Shown here: positions 34,984 to 44,194 of the stretch, piece by piece
Layout: the number at the start of each line of letters is the position of its first letter
Position numbering within the stretch: the first letter of the stretch is position 1
Assembly (NCBI RefSeq): GCF_004827385.1
Contig: NZ_SRXN01000017.1
Location: 62,001 to 126,000, forward strand
Direction of reading: 5' to 3'
DNA length: 64,000 nucleotides
Origin: Ensifer sp. MPMI2T
GTDB taxonomy: Bacteria > Pseudomonadota > Alphaproteobacteria > Rhizobiales > Rhizobiaceae
Program-made: the position numbers and the translations under genes
The notes under the pieces: model-generated
The model's input: the letters and a program-made list of their open reading frames with translations, nothing else
What the model was told of the DNA's origin: nothing
The model's database searches: none

Positions 34984-35169
34984 ATGAAGACGATTTTCTG
35001 CCGCCTGATGAAGGACGAGTCTGGTGCGACGGCTATTGAATACGGCCTCATCGCAGCTCTGATCTCCGTCGCCCTGATCGCCGGCGCGACCTCGCTCGGC
35101 AACTCGCTCGACACGACTTTCAACGGGTTGGGTAGCAAGATCACGACGAGCACCGCCGGCAAACTGTAA
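34984..35169 (+). CDS. pilA: Flp-type pilin, copy 2
   Basis: 61 aa and almost the same as copy 1. The leader is MKTIFCRLMKDESG and the hydrophobic core ATAIEYGLIAALISVALIAG is the same in both. Differences cluster in the last 22 residues (TTLNTTFTGLG against NSLDTTFNGLG, and SSS against TTS). Its ribosome-binding site is weaker than copy 1. It is followed by a clear terminator at 35197. It is a recent tandem duplication or a second subunit with its own surface. Confidence 0.94.
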   Translation: MKTIFCRLMKDESGATAIEYGLIAALISVALIAGATSLGNSLDTTFNGLGSKITTSTAGKL

Positions 35170-35196
35170 TCGTCCGGCTCGACGGTTTCGACAACA

Positions 35197-35228
35197 GAGC
35201 CGCCCTCACGAGGGCGGCTCGACGTTTT
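35197..35228 (+). terminator. Rho-independent terminator after the pilins
   Basis: GAGCCGCCCT (35197-35206), loop CACG, AGGGCGGCTC (35211-35220) is a perfect 10-bp stem followed by gacGTTTT. It separates abundant pilin mRNA from cpaA. Confidence 0.85.
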
Positions 35229-35314
35229 CTGGAAGGCTTGCTGCGAATAGTCATGGACTGGCGACAGATCAGAAATCTCATGTGTTCGGCCAGCGGTTGG
35301 GAGATGTGACGATC

Positions 35315-35827
35315 ATGATTGAGGCTGCGACTTTCGTGATCTTGCCGCTCTGTCTCGCCTTTTCAGCGTTTTCAGATCTCTTCACGATGACGATTCCCAA
35401 CCGTGTGTCTGGCATCCTGTTGGGTGGCTTCGCCATCGTCGCACCGTTGGCGGGGCTTGATGTCGCGCAGATCGGCCTGCACGTCGCTGCGGCCGCATCA
35501 GTGTTTCTCGTTTGTTTTTGCCTTTTTGCGACCAATGTCATGGGCGGAGGCGACGCCAAGCTCCTGACCACGAGCGCAATCTGGTTTGGCCTTAACGCCT
35601 CGCTTGCCGCGTTTCTTGTTTATGTGTCCATTTTTGGCGGCGTGTTGACGTTTGCTGTTCTGCTCCTGCGCAAGCAGGAGAACACAATCCTGGCAACCGG
35701 CGTACCGGTTCCGCGGCTGCTGTTTACCGCCAAGAAGATCCCGTACGGTATCGCCATCGCGCTCGGCGGCTTTGCGGCCTATCCCTCGTCGCCGCTGATG
35801 CAGGCCGCATTTGCGCAGCTTTCATGA
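35315..35827 (+). CDS. cpaA: Prepilin peptidase of the Tad locus
   Basis: 170 aa with about six membrane spans. The two aspartates of the aspartic prepilin peptidase appear in FSDLFTMTIPNR and the GGGDAK motif. It lacks the N-methylase-type extension of large PilD enzymes, as usual for TadV/CpaA. It cleaves the pilins and the TadE-like pseudopilins. The start at 35315 (MIEAATF) gives family length; a GTG at 35282 is an alternative. Confidence 0.9.
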   Translation: MIEAATFVILPLCLAFSAFSDLFTMTIPNRVSGILLGGFAIVAPLAGLDVAQIGLHVAAAASVFLVCFCLFATNVMGGGDAKLLTTSAIWFGLNASLAAFLVYVSIFGGVLTFAVLLLRKQENTILATGVPVPRLLFTAKKIPYGIAIALGGFAAYPSSPLMQAAFAQLS

Positions 35828-35871
35828 AAGATCTGTCTGCCGGTTGCGAGATCGATCGGCGCAAGCATTCG

Positions 35872-35903
35872 TTAACCATATCCGTATCCGGCTCGTTAAC
35901 CAT
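35872..35903. promoter_or_regulatory. Paired CtrA-like boxes upstream of cpaB
   Basis: TTAACCAT occurs exactly twice, at 35872-35879 and 35896-35903, 24 nt apart on the same strand, each inside GTTAACCATA. From memory, TTAACCAT is the CtrA half-site reported for Sinorhizobium. The pair is 60-90 nt before the cpaB start, a good place for an activator or repressor of the cpaB-tadC operon. Confidence 0.6.
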
Positions 35904-35962
35904 AATTACACCAATTCCTGATCAATCTGGCCAAGGGCATTTCGTGGGGCTTGGGGACGATC

Positions 35963-36775
35963 ATGAAACCGGTGCGCATCATCATTCTGGCAGTGGCCGT
36001 GATTTCGGCTGCTATGGCCGGGCTGCTCGCGATGAAGCTGACCCGTGGCCCCGCGCCACAAATGGCCGAACCGCTTATTGAACACGCGCCGACGGTCAAT
36101 GTGCTGGTCGCCAGCAAGAGCCTGCCGGTCGGTTCACGGCTCGGAGCCGACTCGATCCATTGGACGGCCTGGCCGAAAGACGGCATCGTCGAAGGACTGA
36201 TCACCGAGGAAAACCGTCCGGGCGCGGTCGAAGACCTTTCAGGCGCCGTGGTGCGTCTGCCGATCTTCACCGGCGAGCCGGTTCGCCAGGAAAAAATCGC
36301 CGATTCTTCGAGCCGCATCATGTCGTCGTTGCTTCCCGCGGGGAAGCGGGCCGTGGCAACAGAAATCACCGTTGCCACCGGCGCGGGCGGCTTCATCCTG
36401 CCGAACGACCGCGTCGACGTCATCATGGTGCGCAAGTCCGAGAATGACGGCATCTATCTGACCGAGACGGTGCTGAGCAACGTCCGGGTGCTGGCGATCG
36501 ATCAGCAGGTCGAGGAAAAGGACGACGGCTCGAAATCGGTCGTCGGCACGACCGCGACGCTCGAACTGACGCCCGATCAATCCAAGGTCATGACCGTTGC
36601 GCAGCAGATGGCCGAACGCATTTCGCTGGCGCTTCGCAGTGTCGCCGATGCGCAGGAGGCCGATACGAACGCTGCCGACCATCTCCTAAGCGGTGACGGT
36701 CAGCCGAGCATTCAAGTCATCAAGTCGGGCTCCATCGTCAAGAGCGATGCTGCCGCTGTCCAGAACCAGAAATGA
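35963..36775 (+). CDS. cpaB: Flp pilus assembly protein CpaB (RcpC)
   Basis: 270 aa. An N-terminal membrane anchor (IIILAVAVISAAMAGLLAM) is followed by an SAF-like domain beginning VNVLVASKSLPVGSRL. The C-terminal half is the RcpC/CpaB domain with AVATEITVATGAGGFILPNDRVDVI. CpaB sits in the periplasm beside the secretin. The start at 35963 has GGGGA upstream; a start 12 nt earlier is possible. It leads an operon with short gaps to tadC. Confidence 0.92.
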   Translation: MKPVRIIILAVAVISAAMAGLLAMKLTRGPAPQMAEPLIEHAPTVNVLVASKSLPVGSRLGADSIHWTAWPKDGIVEGLITEENRPGAVEDLSGAVVRLPIFTGEPVRQEKIADSSSRIMSSLLPAGKRAVATEITVATGAGGFILPNDRVDVIMVRKSENDGIYLTETVLSNVRVLAIDQQVEEKDDGSKSVVGTTATLELTPDQSKVMTVAQQMAERISLALRSVADAQEADTNAADHLLSGDGQPSIQVIKSGSIVKSDAAAVQNQK

Positions 36776-36794
36776 CGATCGAACGGGGCGCAAG

Positions 36795-38342
36795 GTGAAG
36801 CGGAACGGAAACATATTTCGGACGTCGGTCGCAGCGGGCCTGTCATTCTGCCTGACGTTCTCGGGCGTGGCGCTGCCGGCAGCGCCTGTCGCCGAGGCAG
36901 CCGCATCGTCGGTCGTCAGAGTCGCGGACAGCGGACCCGGTGTAAGAAAAACGATCAATCTCGGTCTCAACAAGGCCGTCGTCGTCGATCTCCCGACAGA
37001 TGCTCACGATATCCTGGTTGCCGATCCGTCGCTTGCCGATGCGGTTACCCGCACCTCCCGGCGCATCTATCTGTTCGGCAAGGCGGTCGGCCAGACGAAT
37101 ATTTTCGTCTTCGGGCCGAACGGCGAGGAAATCGTCAGCCTCGAGATTGCGGTCGAGCGTGACGTCGCCGGCCTCGAAGCAAACCTGCGGCGCTTCATTC
37201 CGGATGCGGATATCAATGTCGAAATTATCTCGGACAACGTCGTTCTGACCGGCACGGTCCGCACACCGCTCGACTCCACCAAAGCCGTCGATTTGGCGCA
37301 GGCCTTCCTCAAAGGCGGTGAGGCGACGACCCGCAATATCACTGCACAGGGCAATAACGGCGACGCGGATATCTTCGCCGAAGACCGCCAGACCTCCCAG
37401 ATCGTCAACTTGCTGACGATCGAGGGTGACGATCAAGTGACGTTGAAGGTGACAGTTGCCGAGGTCAGCAGGCAGGTGTTGAAACAGCTTGGCTTCAATG
37501 GCCGCGTCTTCGATGGCGAGAGTGGCCTGAGCTTCCGCAATCCCGCAAACCTTGGGGATGCGATTGGCGTCGGCGCGAATGCACTCATAAAAGGAACCGC
37601 TGGCGGTACCCTACTGGAGAGCTACGTGAATGCCATGGAACAGGCTGGCGTCATGCGCACGCTCGCCGAGCCCAGTCTCACGGCGATTTCCGGACAGGAA
37701 GCGAAATTCTACGTGGGCGGCGAATTCCGGCTTTCCGGCGTGCAGGAGGTTACGGAGGAAGAAGACGAGGTTACCGGGCAGCCAAGGCAGTTAGTCGAAC
37801 GCGAAGTAAACGATGTCGAATACGGCATTCGGTTGAACTTCAAGCCTGTCGTTCTAGGCCCGGGCCGCATAAGCCTGGCGGTCGAAACGGAGGTCTCTGA
37901 ACCGACATACGAGGGATCGGTTGTAACGGGTAACAGCTTTACCAACATACCCGGCAATACTTTCCTCGGCATCCGCCGTCGCGAAGCCTCGACGAGCGTC
38001 GAACTGCCCTCCGGCGGCTCGATCGTTATCGCGGGTCTGGTGCAGGACAATATTCGCCAAGCGATGTCGGGCCTGCCGGGCGCGGCAAAGATTCCGATCC
38101 TCGGTACCCTGTTCCGTAGCAAAGATTTCCAGCGCAACGAGACGGAACTCGTCATCATCGCCACTCCCTATCTGGTGCGGCCGGTCGCCCGCAGTGCGAT
38201 TTCGCGCCCCGACGACAATTTCAATCCGGCCAACGATCTTGACAGCTTCTTCCTCGGCCGCGTCAACCGGATCTACGGACGCCCGGAGGCGGCGGCGCCT
38301 GTCGGTCGCTATCACGGCAATGTCGGTTTCATCTACAAATAG
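36795..38342 (+). CDS. cpaC: Flp pilus secretin CpaC (RcpA)
   Basis: 515 aa with a signal peptide (cleavage in the AEAAASS region) from a GTG start at 36795. The N-terminal pilus-assembly domain (INLGLNKAVVVDLP) is followed by a BON domain and the secretin channel domain. The latter ends in LPSGGSIVIAGLVQDN and VPxLG-like GAAKIPILGTLF. It forms the outer-membrane pore for the pilus. Frame extension to 36693 overlaps cpaB and is not used. Confidence 0.93.
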   Translation: MKRNGNIFRTSVAAGLSFCLTFSGVALPAAPVAEAAASSVVRVADSGPGVRKTINLGLNKAVVVDLPTDAHDILVADPSLADAVTRTSRRIYLFGKAVGQTNIFVFGPNGEEIVSLEIAVERDVAGLEANLRRFIPDADINVEIISDNVVLTGTVRTPLDSTKAVDLAQAFLKGGEATTRNITAQGNNGDADIFAEDRQTSQIVNLLTIEGDDQVTLKVTVAEVSRQVLKQLGFNGRVFDGESGLSFRNPANLGDAIGVGANALIKGTAGGTLLESYVNAMEQAGVMRTLAEPSLTAISGQEAKFYVGGEFRLSGVQEVTEEEDEVTGQPRQLVEREVNDVEYGIRLNFKPVVLGPGRISLAVETEVSEPTYEGSVVTGNSFTNIPGNTFLGIRRREASTSVELPSGGSIVIAGLVQDNIRQAMSGLPGAAKIPILGTLFRSKDFQRNETELVIIATPYLVRPVARSAISRPDDNFNPANDLDSFFLGRVNRIYGRPEAAAPVGRYHGNVGFIYK

Positions 38343-38351
38343 GCTCGGGTC

Positions 38352-39098
38352 ATGAACAAGCGAAACGCAACGCAGAACAGTCCTGAAAGGCAGACCCGGA
38401 TGTTCCTCGACCGAAGCCGTCTTCCCGCCCGTTCGACGGGTCGCATGCTCGCGCTCGCCATCGTTGCCGCGCTGCTTGCAAGCTGCGGCACCAAGGACAA
38501 GCTGGCGACCGGCGCGATCCCGGATGACTACCGCACCCGGCATCCCATCGTCATCGCCGAGGCCGAGCGGACGATCGACATTCCGGTCGCTTCCGGCGAT
38601 ACGCGGTTGCCCCAAGGGACGCGCGACGTCATCCGCGGGTTTGCCGCGGAATACCGCAACGCGTCGACCGGCGTCATCCAGATCGTGCTGCCGCGCGGAT
38701 CGGTCAACAGCCATGCCGCGCAGATCGTCCGCAAGGATATCCGCCGTCAGCTGGCGGCGGTTGGAGTGCCGGCGAAAAGGGTGATCGAAACGAGCTACGA
38801 AGCCAATGCAACCGGCGACGCGGCACCCATTCGCCTGAGTTATGTTGCTATTGCGGCGCAGACCGCACCCTGCGGCGAATGGCCGGAGGACCTGACGCTC
38901 AATACCCTCCAAAACCGCAACTACTACAACTTCGGTTGCGCCACCCAGTCCAATCTCGCCGCCCAGATCGCCAATCCGACGGATCTCATTGGCCCGCGCC
39001 AGATGTCGCCGATCGATGCCGAGCAGCGTGGCCAGGTGATCAACACCTGGCGCGGCACGGACACGGACAACGGCGGCACGACAATCATCTTCAATTGA
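38352..39098 (+). CDS. cpaD: Flp pilus lipoprotein CpaD
   Basis: 248 aa with a lipobox LLASC (C45). The lipobox is unusually far in, so translation may really begin at an internal ATG (38400, or near residue 32). The rest is the CpaD domain, with ASGDTRLPQGTRDVI and CGEWPEDLTLN. It is thought to help place or stabilise the secretin in the outer membrane. It is 9 nt after cpaC. Confidence 0.87.
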   Translation: MNKRNATQNSPERQTRMFLDRSRLPARSTGRMLALAIVAALLASCGTKDKLATGAIPDDYRTRHPIVIAEAERTIDIPVASGDTRLPQGTRDVIRGFAAEYRNASTGVIQIVLPRGSVNSHAAQIVRKDIRRQLAAVGVPAKRVIETSYEANATGDAAPIRLSYVAIAAQTAPCGEWPEDLTLNTLQNRNYYNFGCATQSNLAAQIANPTDLIGPRQMSPIDAEQRGQVINTWRGTDTDNGGTTIIFN

Positions 39099-39117
39099 TG
39101 GGGCCCGAGGAACAGCG

Positions 39118-40404
39118 ATGAGCGCCATTGAATACAGCATCGACAGCGGCGCAGCAGCGGACTTCTCCGTCGACGCAGCGCGCCCGGGCGACCTCGACCA
39201 GTTGAGACCGCTGCCGCGCATTTCGATCCATGCGTTCTGCGAGAGCGACGCGGTGTTGCGGCTCGTGGAGCGCTGCGGTCAGGATCGCCGCATGGCGAAG
39301 GTCAGTCTTCGGATCACCGGCGGCAGTATCGCCGCCGCCGCCAACATGTTCGCCAGCGTATCGACGCCGAACCTGATCATCCTGGAAACCGGGACCGAAC
39401 CGCGCTCGTTGCTCGCCGAACTCGCGCCCTTGGCGGAAGTCTGCGATCCGAGCACCAAGGTGATCATCATCGGCCGCCACAACGACATCGCGCTCTATCG
39501 TGATCTGATCCGCCACGGTATTTCCGAGTACATGGTCGCTCCGGCATCGATGGCGGATGTCCTGACGGCCGTTTCGGCGATCTTCGTAGACCCCGAGGCC
39601 GAGCCTTTGGGTCGCAGCCTAGCTTTCATCGGTGCGAAGGGCGGCTGCGGCTCGTCGATCATCGCCCACAATTGCGCCTGGGGCATTTCCAATCTGTTTT
39701 CGACGGAGACAATTCTCGCTGACCTCGACCTGCCTTACGGAACGGCGAACATCGATTTCGACCAGGATCCGCCGCAGGGCATTTCGGAAGCGGTCTTTGC
39801 GCCCGACAGACTGGACGAGGTCTTCCTCGACCGTCTCCTGACGAAATGTTCCGAGCATTTGTCGCTGCTCGCCGCACCTTCGATGCTCGATCGCCCTTAT
39901 GACTTCGAGGCAGGCGCCTTCCATCCGATCCTCGAGATTCTGCAGCGCAGCGCGCCCGTCTCGGTGCTAGACGTGCCGCATATCTGGTCCGATTGGACAC
40001 GGTCGGTTCTGGCCGAGGCCGACGAAGTGGTCGTTACGGCCGTTCCGGATCTCGCCAGCCTCAGAAACACCAAGAACCTTTTCGACGCGCTGAAGAAAAT
40101 CCGTCCGAACGACAGGGCGCCGCACCTCATCCTGAACCAGGTGGGCATGCCGAAACGGCCGGAAATCGCGCCGAACGAGTTCTGCGAGTCGCTCGAGCTG
40201 GAGGCCGCCGCCATCATCCCCTTTGATGCGGTTCTTTTCGGCAACGCCTCCAACAGCGGACGCATGATCGCAGAAATCGACAAGAAGTCTCCCGTTGCCG
40301 AGACCTTCTCGCAGATCGCACACCTCCTAACTGGACGTGCGACGATCAAGAAGGCGCGCAAGGCGGGACTCGGCAAGGTGCTTGCCCGGCTCCGCGGGCG
40401 GTAG
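39118..40404 (+). CDS. cpaE: CpaE, receiver-like plus MinD/ParA-family ATPase of the Tad pilus
   Basis: 428 aa. An N-terminal degenerate response-regulator-like domain is followed by a MinD-type domain with a deviant Walker A, GAKGGCGSS at 172-180. The usual VGKT is replaced by CGSS, as is common in CpaE/TadZ. DLDLPYGTANIDFD is the switch region. CpaE/TadZ marks the cell pole and guides pilus machinery assembly. Confidence 0.9.
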   Translation: MSAIEYSIDSGAAADFSVDAARPGDLDQLRPLPRISIHAFCESDAVLRLVERCGQDRRMAKVSLRITGGSIAAAANMFASVSTPNLIILETGTEPRSLLAELAPLAEVCDPSTKVIIIGRHNDIALYRDLIRHGISEYMVAPASMADVLTAVSAIFVDPEAEPLGRSLAFIGAKGGCGSSIIAHNCAWGISNLFSTETILADLDLPYGTANIDFDQDPPQGISEAVFAPDRLDEVFLDRLLTKCSEHLSLLAAPSMLDRPYDFEAGAFHPILEILQRSAPVSVLDVPHIWSDWTRSVLAEADEVVVTAVPDLASLRNTKNLFDALKKIRPNDRAPHLILNQVGMPKRPEIAPNEFCESLELEAAAIIPFDAVLFGNASNSGRMIAEIDKKSPVAETFSQIAHLLTGRATIKKARKAGLGKVLARLRGR

Positions 40405-40429
40405 GCAATGAAGCAACCGGATTGAAGTG

Positions 40430-41896
40430 ATGTTTGGCAAACGCGGAAATGAAGGTTTTGGCAAGGCAGGCGTGGCGGGCCCTGTGGTCCCGCCACTGAT
40501 GCCGGCCACACAGCCGATCGCTGCGGAGCGACCGGCAGCGCCCGTTATCGCCGAGCCCGTTGTTGCCCCCGTCCGCCCGCAACCGGCGACTCCGCCGGCG
40601 CGCCGGCGCGCGGCCAGGGACGAGGACTACTACGACACCAAATCGCAGGTCTTTTCTGCGCTGATAGACACGATCGATCTCTCGCAGCTCGCAAAGCTCG
40701 ATACCGAAAGTGCGCGCGAAGAAATTCGCGATATCGTCAACGATATCATCACCATCAAGAACTTCGCGATGTCGATTGCCGAGCAGGAGGAACTGCTCGA
40801 CGACATCTGCAACGACGTGCTTGGATATGGGCCGCTGGAGCCGCTGCTTGCGCGCGACGATATCGCCGACATCATGGTCAATGGCGCCGGTCAGACATTC
40901 ATCGAAGTCGGCGGCAAGGTGCAGGAATCGGAAATCCGCTTTCGCGACAACGCGCAATTGCTGTCAATCTGCCAGCGTATCGTGAGCCAGGTGGGCCGCC
41001 GCGTCGACGAATCGAGCCCGATCTGCGACGCGCGCCTGCCGGATGGATCGCGCGTCAACGTCATCGCCCCGCCGCTCGCGATCGATGGCACGGCGCTTAC
41101 GATCCGCAAGTTCAAGAAGGACAAGCTGACGCTGGAACAACTGGTGCGCTTCGGATCGATCACACCGGAGGGCGCCGTTCTCCTGCAGATCATCGGCCGC
41201 GTCCGCTGCAACATCGTCATCTCCGGCGGAACCGGCTCGGGCAAGACGACGCTGCTCAATTGTCTCACGCGCTACATCGATAGCGACGAGCGGGTCATCA
41301 CTTGCGAGGATTCGGCCGAACTGCAGCTGCAGCAGCCGCATGTGGTGCGCCTCGAAACCCGTCCGCCGAACATCGAGGGCGAGGGCGAGATCACCATGCG
41401 CGACCTGATCAAGAATTGCCTGCGCATGCGCCCCGAACGCATCATCGTCGGCGAAGTGCGCGGCCCGGAGGTCTTCGACTTGCTTCAGGCGATGAACACC
41501 GGTCACGACGGTTCGATGGGCACGATCCACGCCAACACGCCGCGGGAGTGCCTGAGCCGCATGGAATCGATGATCGCGATGGGCGGCTATACGCTGCCCG
41601 CCAAGACGGTTCGTGAAATCGTCGCGGGCTCGATCGACGTCATCATCCAGGCTTCGCGCCTGCGCGACGGATCCCGCCGGATCACGCACATCACCGAAGT
41701 GGTCGGCATGGAAGGTGACGTGATCATCACGCAGGACCTGATGCGCTACGAGATCGACGGCGAGGACGCCAATGGCCGGATCATCGGCCGCCACGTTTCA
41801 ACCGGCATCGGCCGACCGCATTTCTGGGACCGCGCGCGGTATTTCAACGAGGACAAGCGGCTCGCCGCGACGCTCGACGCGATGGAAAAGAACTAG
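40430..41896 (+). CDS. cpaF: Tad pilus ATPase CpaF (TadA)
   Basis: 488-aa GspE/VirB11-type secretion ATPase. Walker A GGTGSGKT at 266-273, the Asp box [11 protein letters not shown], and the His box [13 protein letters not shown] are all present. A proline-rich N-terminal 75 residues precede the core. It hydrolyses ATP at the inner membrane to extend and perhaps retract the pilus. The start is ATG 40430; a GTG 3 nt upstream is equivalent. Confidence 0.95.
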   Translation: MFGKRGNEGFGKAGVAGPVVPPLMPATQPIAAERPAAPVIAEPVVAPVRPQPATPPARRRAARDEDYYDTKSQVFSALIDTIDLSQLAKLDTESAREEIRDIVNDIITIKNFAMSIAEQEELLDDICNDVLGYGPLEPLLARDDIADIMVNGAGQTFIEVGGKVQESEIRFRDNAQLLSICQRIVSQVGRRVDESSPICDARLPDGSRVNVIAPPLAIDGTALTIRKFKKDKLTLEQLVRFGSITPEGAVLLQIIGRVRCNIVISGGTGSGKTTLLNCLTRYIDSDERVITCEDSAELQLQQPHVVRLETRPPNIEGEGEITMRDLIKNCLRMRPERIIVGEVRGPEVFDLLQAMNTGHDGSMGTIHANTPRECLSRMESMIAMGGYTLPAKTVREIVAGSIDVIIQASRLRDGSRRITHITEVVGMEGDVIITQDLMRYEIDGEDANGRIIGRHVSTGIGRPHFWDRARYFNEDKRLAATLDAMEKN

Positions 41897-41960
41897 AGCG
41901 GGACGGGCGAAGGCGCGAAAGGGTTCGTGCCCCCGCTAGAGCAAGGAAACAGGTTCGACG

Positions 41961-42971
41961 ATGTTCGGCATAGACATCACCGTTCTGGCATTGGCTGGCC
42001 TCGTCGCGGTTGCTGCCGCGGCGCTCGCCTACGGTGTGCTCTTCTCGCGCATCGAAAACGAGAAGAAGGCCGAAGGCCGCTTTCGCCGGGTCAGTGCTGC
42101 CGAGACGGATCGGACCAAGATCAAGGCGGCGCGCGATCGCGTCAACGAGATGTCGAAACGGCGCAAATCCGTCCAGGATTCGCTAAAGGAACTCGAAAAG
42201 AAGCAGCAGGAAAAGTCGGCGAAGGCCGCTCCGTCGATGAAGATGCGGCTGGCGCAGGCCAACCTCTCGACGTCGGTGCCGCAGTTTTATTTGTTCAGTG
42301 CCATCTTTGGCCTCTTTGCGCTTCTGTTGACATTCGTTGCCAGCGGCAAATTGCTGATTGCCGTTGGCGTCGCTCTGATCGCCGCTGCCGGCTTGCCGCG
42401 CTGGATCGTCGGCTTCATGATCAAGCGGCGCTGCAAAAAATTCCTGGAAGAGTTTCCGAACGCGCTCGATGTCATGGTCCGCTCGATCAAGTCCGGTCTG
42501 CCCCTCAACGACGCGCTGCGGCTGATCGCCAGCGACGGACAGGAACCGGTCAAGACGGAGTTCCGTCGCGTCGTCGAATCCCAGCAGGTCGGCCTCACCG
42601 TGCCGGAAGCCTGCGCTCGCATGATCCAGAGCACTCCCCTGCCGGAGGTGAATTTCTTTGCGATCGTGATCGCCATTCAGGCGCAGGCGGGCGGCAACCT
42701 GTCTGAAGCGCTCGGCAATCTCTCGAAAGTGCTGCGCGAGCGCAAGAAGATGAAGGCAAAAGTCAGCGCCCTTTCCATGGAGGCCAAGGCGTCCGCCTGC
42801 ATTATCGGTGCGCTCCCCTTCATCGTCGCGACGCTCGTTTATCTCACGTCGCCCGACTACATGATGGTTCTCTTCACGGACCCGCGCGGTCACCTCATCA
42901 TGGGTGCTTCCGCCGTCTGGATGAGCATCGGCATCTTCATGATGCGTAACATGATCAATTTCGATATTTGA
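41961..42971 (+). CDS. tadB: Tad pilus inner-membrane platform protein TadB
   Basis: 336 aa with N-terminal and C-terminal membrane spans and the T2SF domain beginning FPNALDVMVRSIKSGLPLNDALRLI. It forms the inner-membrane platform with TadC that turns ATPase motion into pilin insertion. The gap to cpaF is 64 nt; to tadC it is 9 nt. Confidence 0.9.
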   Translation: MFGIDITVLALAGLVAVAAAALAYGVLFSRIENEKKAEGRFRRVSAAETDRTKIKAARDRVNEMSKRRKSVQDSLKELEKKQQEKSAKAAPSMKMRLAQANLSTSVPQFYLFSAIFGLFALLLTFVASGKLLIAVGVALIAAAGLPRWIVGFMIKRRCKKFLEEFPNALDVMVRSIKSGLPLNDALRLIASDGQEPVKTEFRRVVESQQVGLTVPEACARMIQSTPLPEVNFFAIVIAIQAQAGGNLSEALGNLSKVLRERKKMKAKVSALSMEAKASACIIGALPFIVATLVYLTSPDYMMVLFTDPRGHLIMGASAVWMSIGIFMMRNMINFDI

Positions 42972-42980
42972 GGTGCTTCG

Positions 42981-43964
42981 GTGGATGCCTGGGTAAAGAC
43001 ACTGACCGATCCGAACATTCTCATCGCCGCCATGGTCTCGATGGCGGTCCTTGCGACATTCTATTCGCTTGCCGTCCCCTTCTTCGAAAGGGGCGATCTG
43101 ACGAAGCGGATGAAATCGGTGGCGACCGAACGCGAGCAGATACGCGCCCGCGAGCGCGCCCGACTGAATGCCGAATCCGCGAGTGGCAAGGGAAGTCTTC
43201 GGACGCAGAACAACAGGTCTGTGCGCCAAATCGTCGAACGGCTGAACCTGAAAAAGGCGCTCGTCGACGAAAACACGATCAATCGCCTGAAGACGGCAGG
43301 CTATCGATCGCAAAACGCGCTCAATACCTTTCTCTTTGCCCGCTTCTGTCTGCCTTTCCTGTTCCTGATCGTGGCAGTCGTCTACATCTTCGTCCTTGAG
43401 AATTTTGCCGACAAACCGCTTATGCTCCGGCTTCTCTTTGCCGTGGGCTTTGCCTATCTCGGTTTCTATGCGCCGAATATCTTCATCGCCAATGCCGTCT
43501 CCAAGCGCCAGCATTCGATCCGCCGTGCCTGGCCGGACGCACTGGACCTTTTGCTGATCTGCGTCGAATCAGGCGTCTCCATGGAGCTTGCCATGCGCCG
43601 CGTCGCCGACGAGATCGCGGCGCAATCGCCACCGCTCGCCGAAGAGCTGGTGCTGACGACCGCCGAGCTCTCGTTCCTGCCGGATCGGCGCGTCGCACTC
43701 GAAAATCTCGGCCTGCGTACCGGCATCGAGGACGTGAAGTCGGTGACCCAGGCGTTGATCCAGGCCGATCGTTACGGCACCCCCGTGGCGCAGGCCTTGC
43801 GCGTGCTGGCGCAAGAAAGCCGTGACCAGCGCATGAATGCGGCGGAAAAAAAGGCGGCGGCTCTGCCGCCGAAGCTCACCGTCCCGATGATCCTTTTCTT
43901 CCTGCCGGTTCTCGTTGCCGTCATCCTCGGCCCCGCGGGGATACAGGTCGCGGACAAATTTTAG
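42981..43964 (+). CDS. tadC: Tad pilus inner-membrane platform protein TadC
   Basis: 327 aa from a GTG start. The T2SF domain appears as WPDALDLLLICVESGVSMELAMRRVADEI, parallel to the TadB segment. Membrane spans lie at both ends. It is the last gene of the plus-strand Tad operon and converges on tadD. Confidence 0.9.
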   Translation: MDAWVKTLTDPNILIAAMVSMAVLATFYSLAVPFFERGDLTKRMKSVATEREQIRARERARLNAESASGKGSLRTQNNRSVRQIVERLNLKKALVDENTINRLKTAGYRSQNALNTFLFARFCLPFLFLIVAVVYIFVLENFADKPLMLRLLFAVGFAYLGFYAPNIFIANAVSKRQHSIRRAWPDALDLLLICVESGVSMELAMRRVADEIAAQSPPLAEELVLTTAELSFLPDRRVALENLGLRTGIEDVKSVTQALIQADRYGTPVAQALRVLAQESRDQRMNAAEKKAAALPPKLTVPMILFFLPVLVAVILGPAGIQVADKF

Positions 43965-44080
43965 GCCTAACGCGCAGTCAAAGCGTACTGGATCCCGTCT
44001 CAGTTCGGGTCGACGCGGCGCACATGCTGATCGCTCACTACCCTTCCGCAGCCGGGGGACAGGGGACTTAGGCGAACGCC

Positions 44081-44140
44081 GCGAGTTTCCTTCGCCCCGC
44101 TTGCGGGGAGAAGGTGGCCGGCAGGCGGATGAGGGGGCGA
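44081..44140. repeat. RIME-like intergenic palindrome, copy A
   Basis: The tract CTTCGCCCCGCTTGCGGGG-AGAAGG then GGCCGGCAGGCGGATGAGGGG matches the other copies in this window (46563, 47954, 61394). It is in the 230-nt gap between convergent tadC and tadD. The form is that of RIME elements known from rhizobia. Confidence 0.7.
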
Positions 44141-44194
44141 GGCCTGTGTCTTGGCGGTGGGGTGTCCGCGGCAAAGGCAAAAAATTGCCTTGGC

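Noticed and set aside
39619-39924. Deviant Walker A of CpaE as a sign of a broken gene
   Set aside because: CpaE/TadZ proteins commonly lack the standard GKT; the frame is intact and the length is normal.
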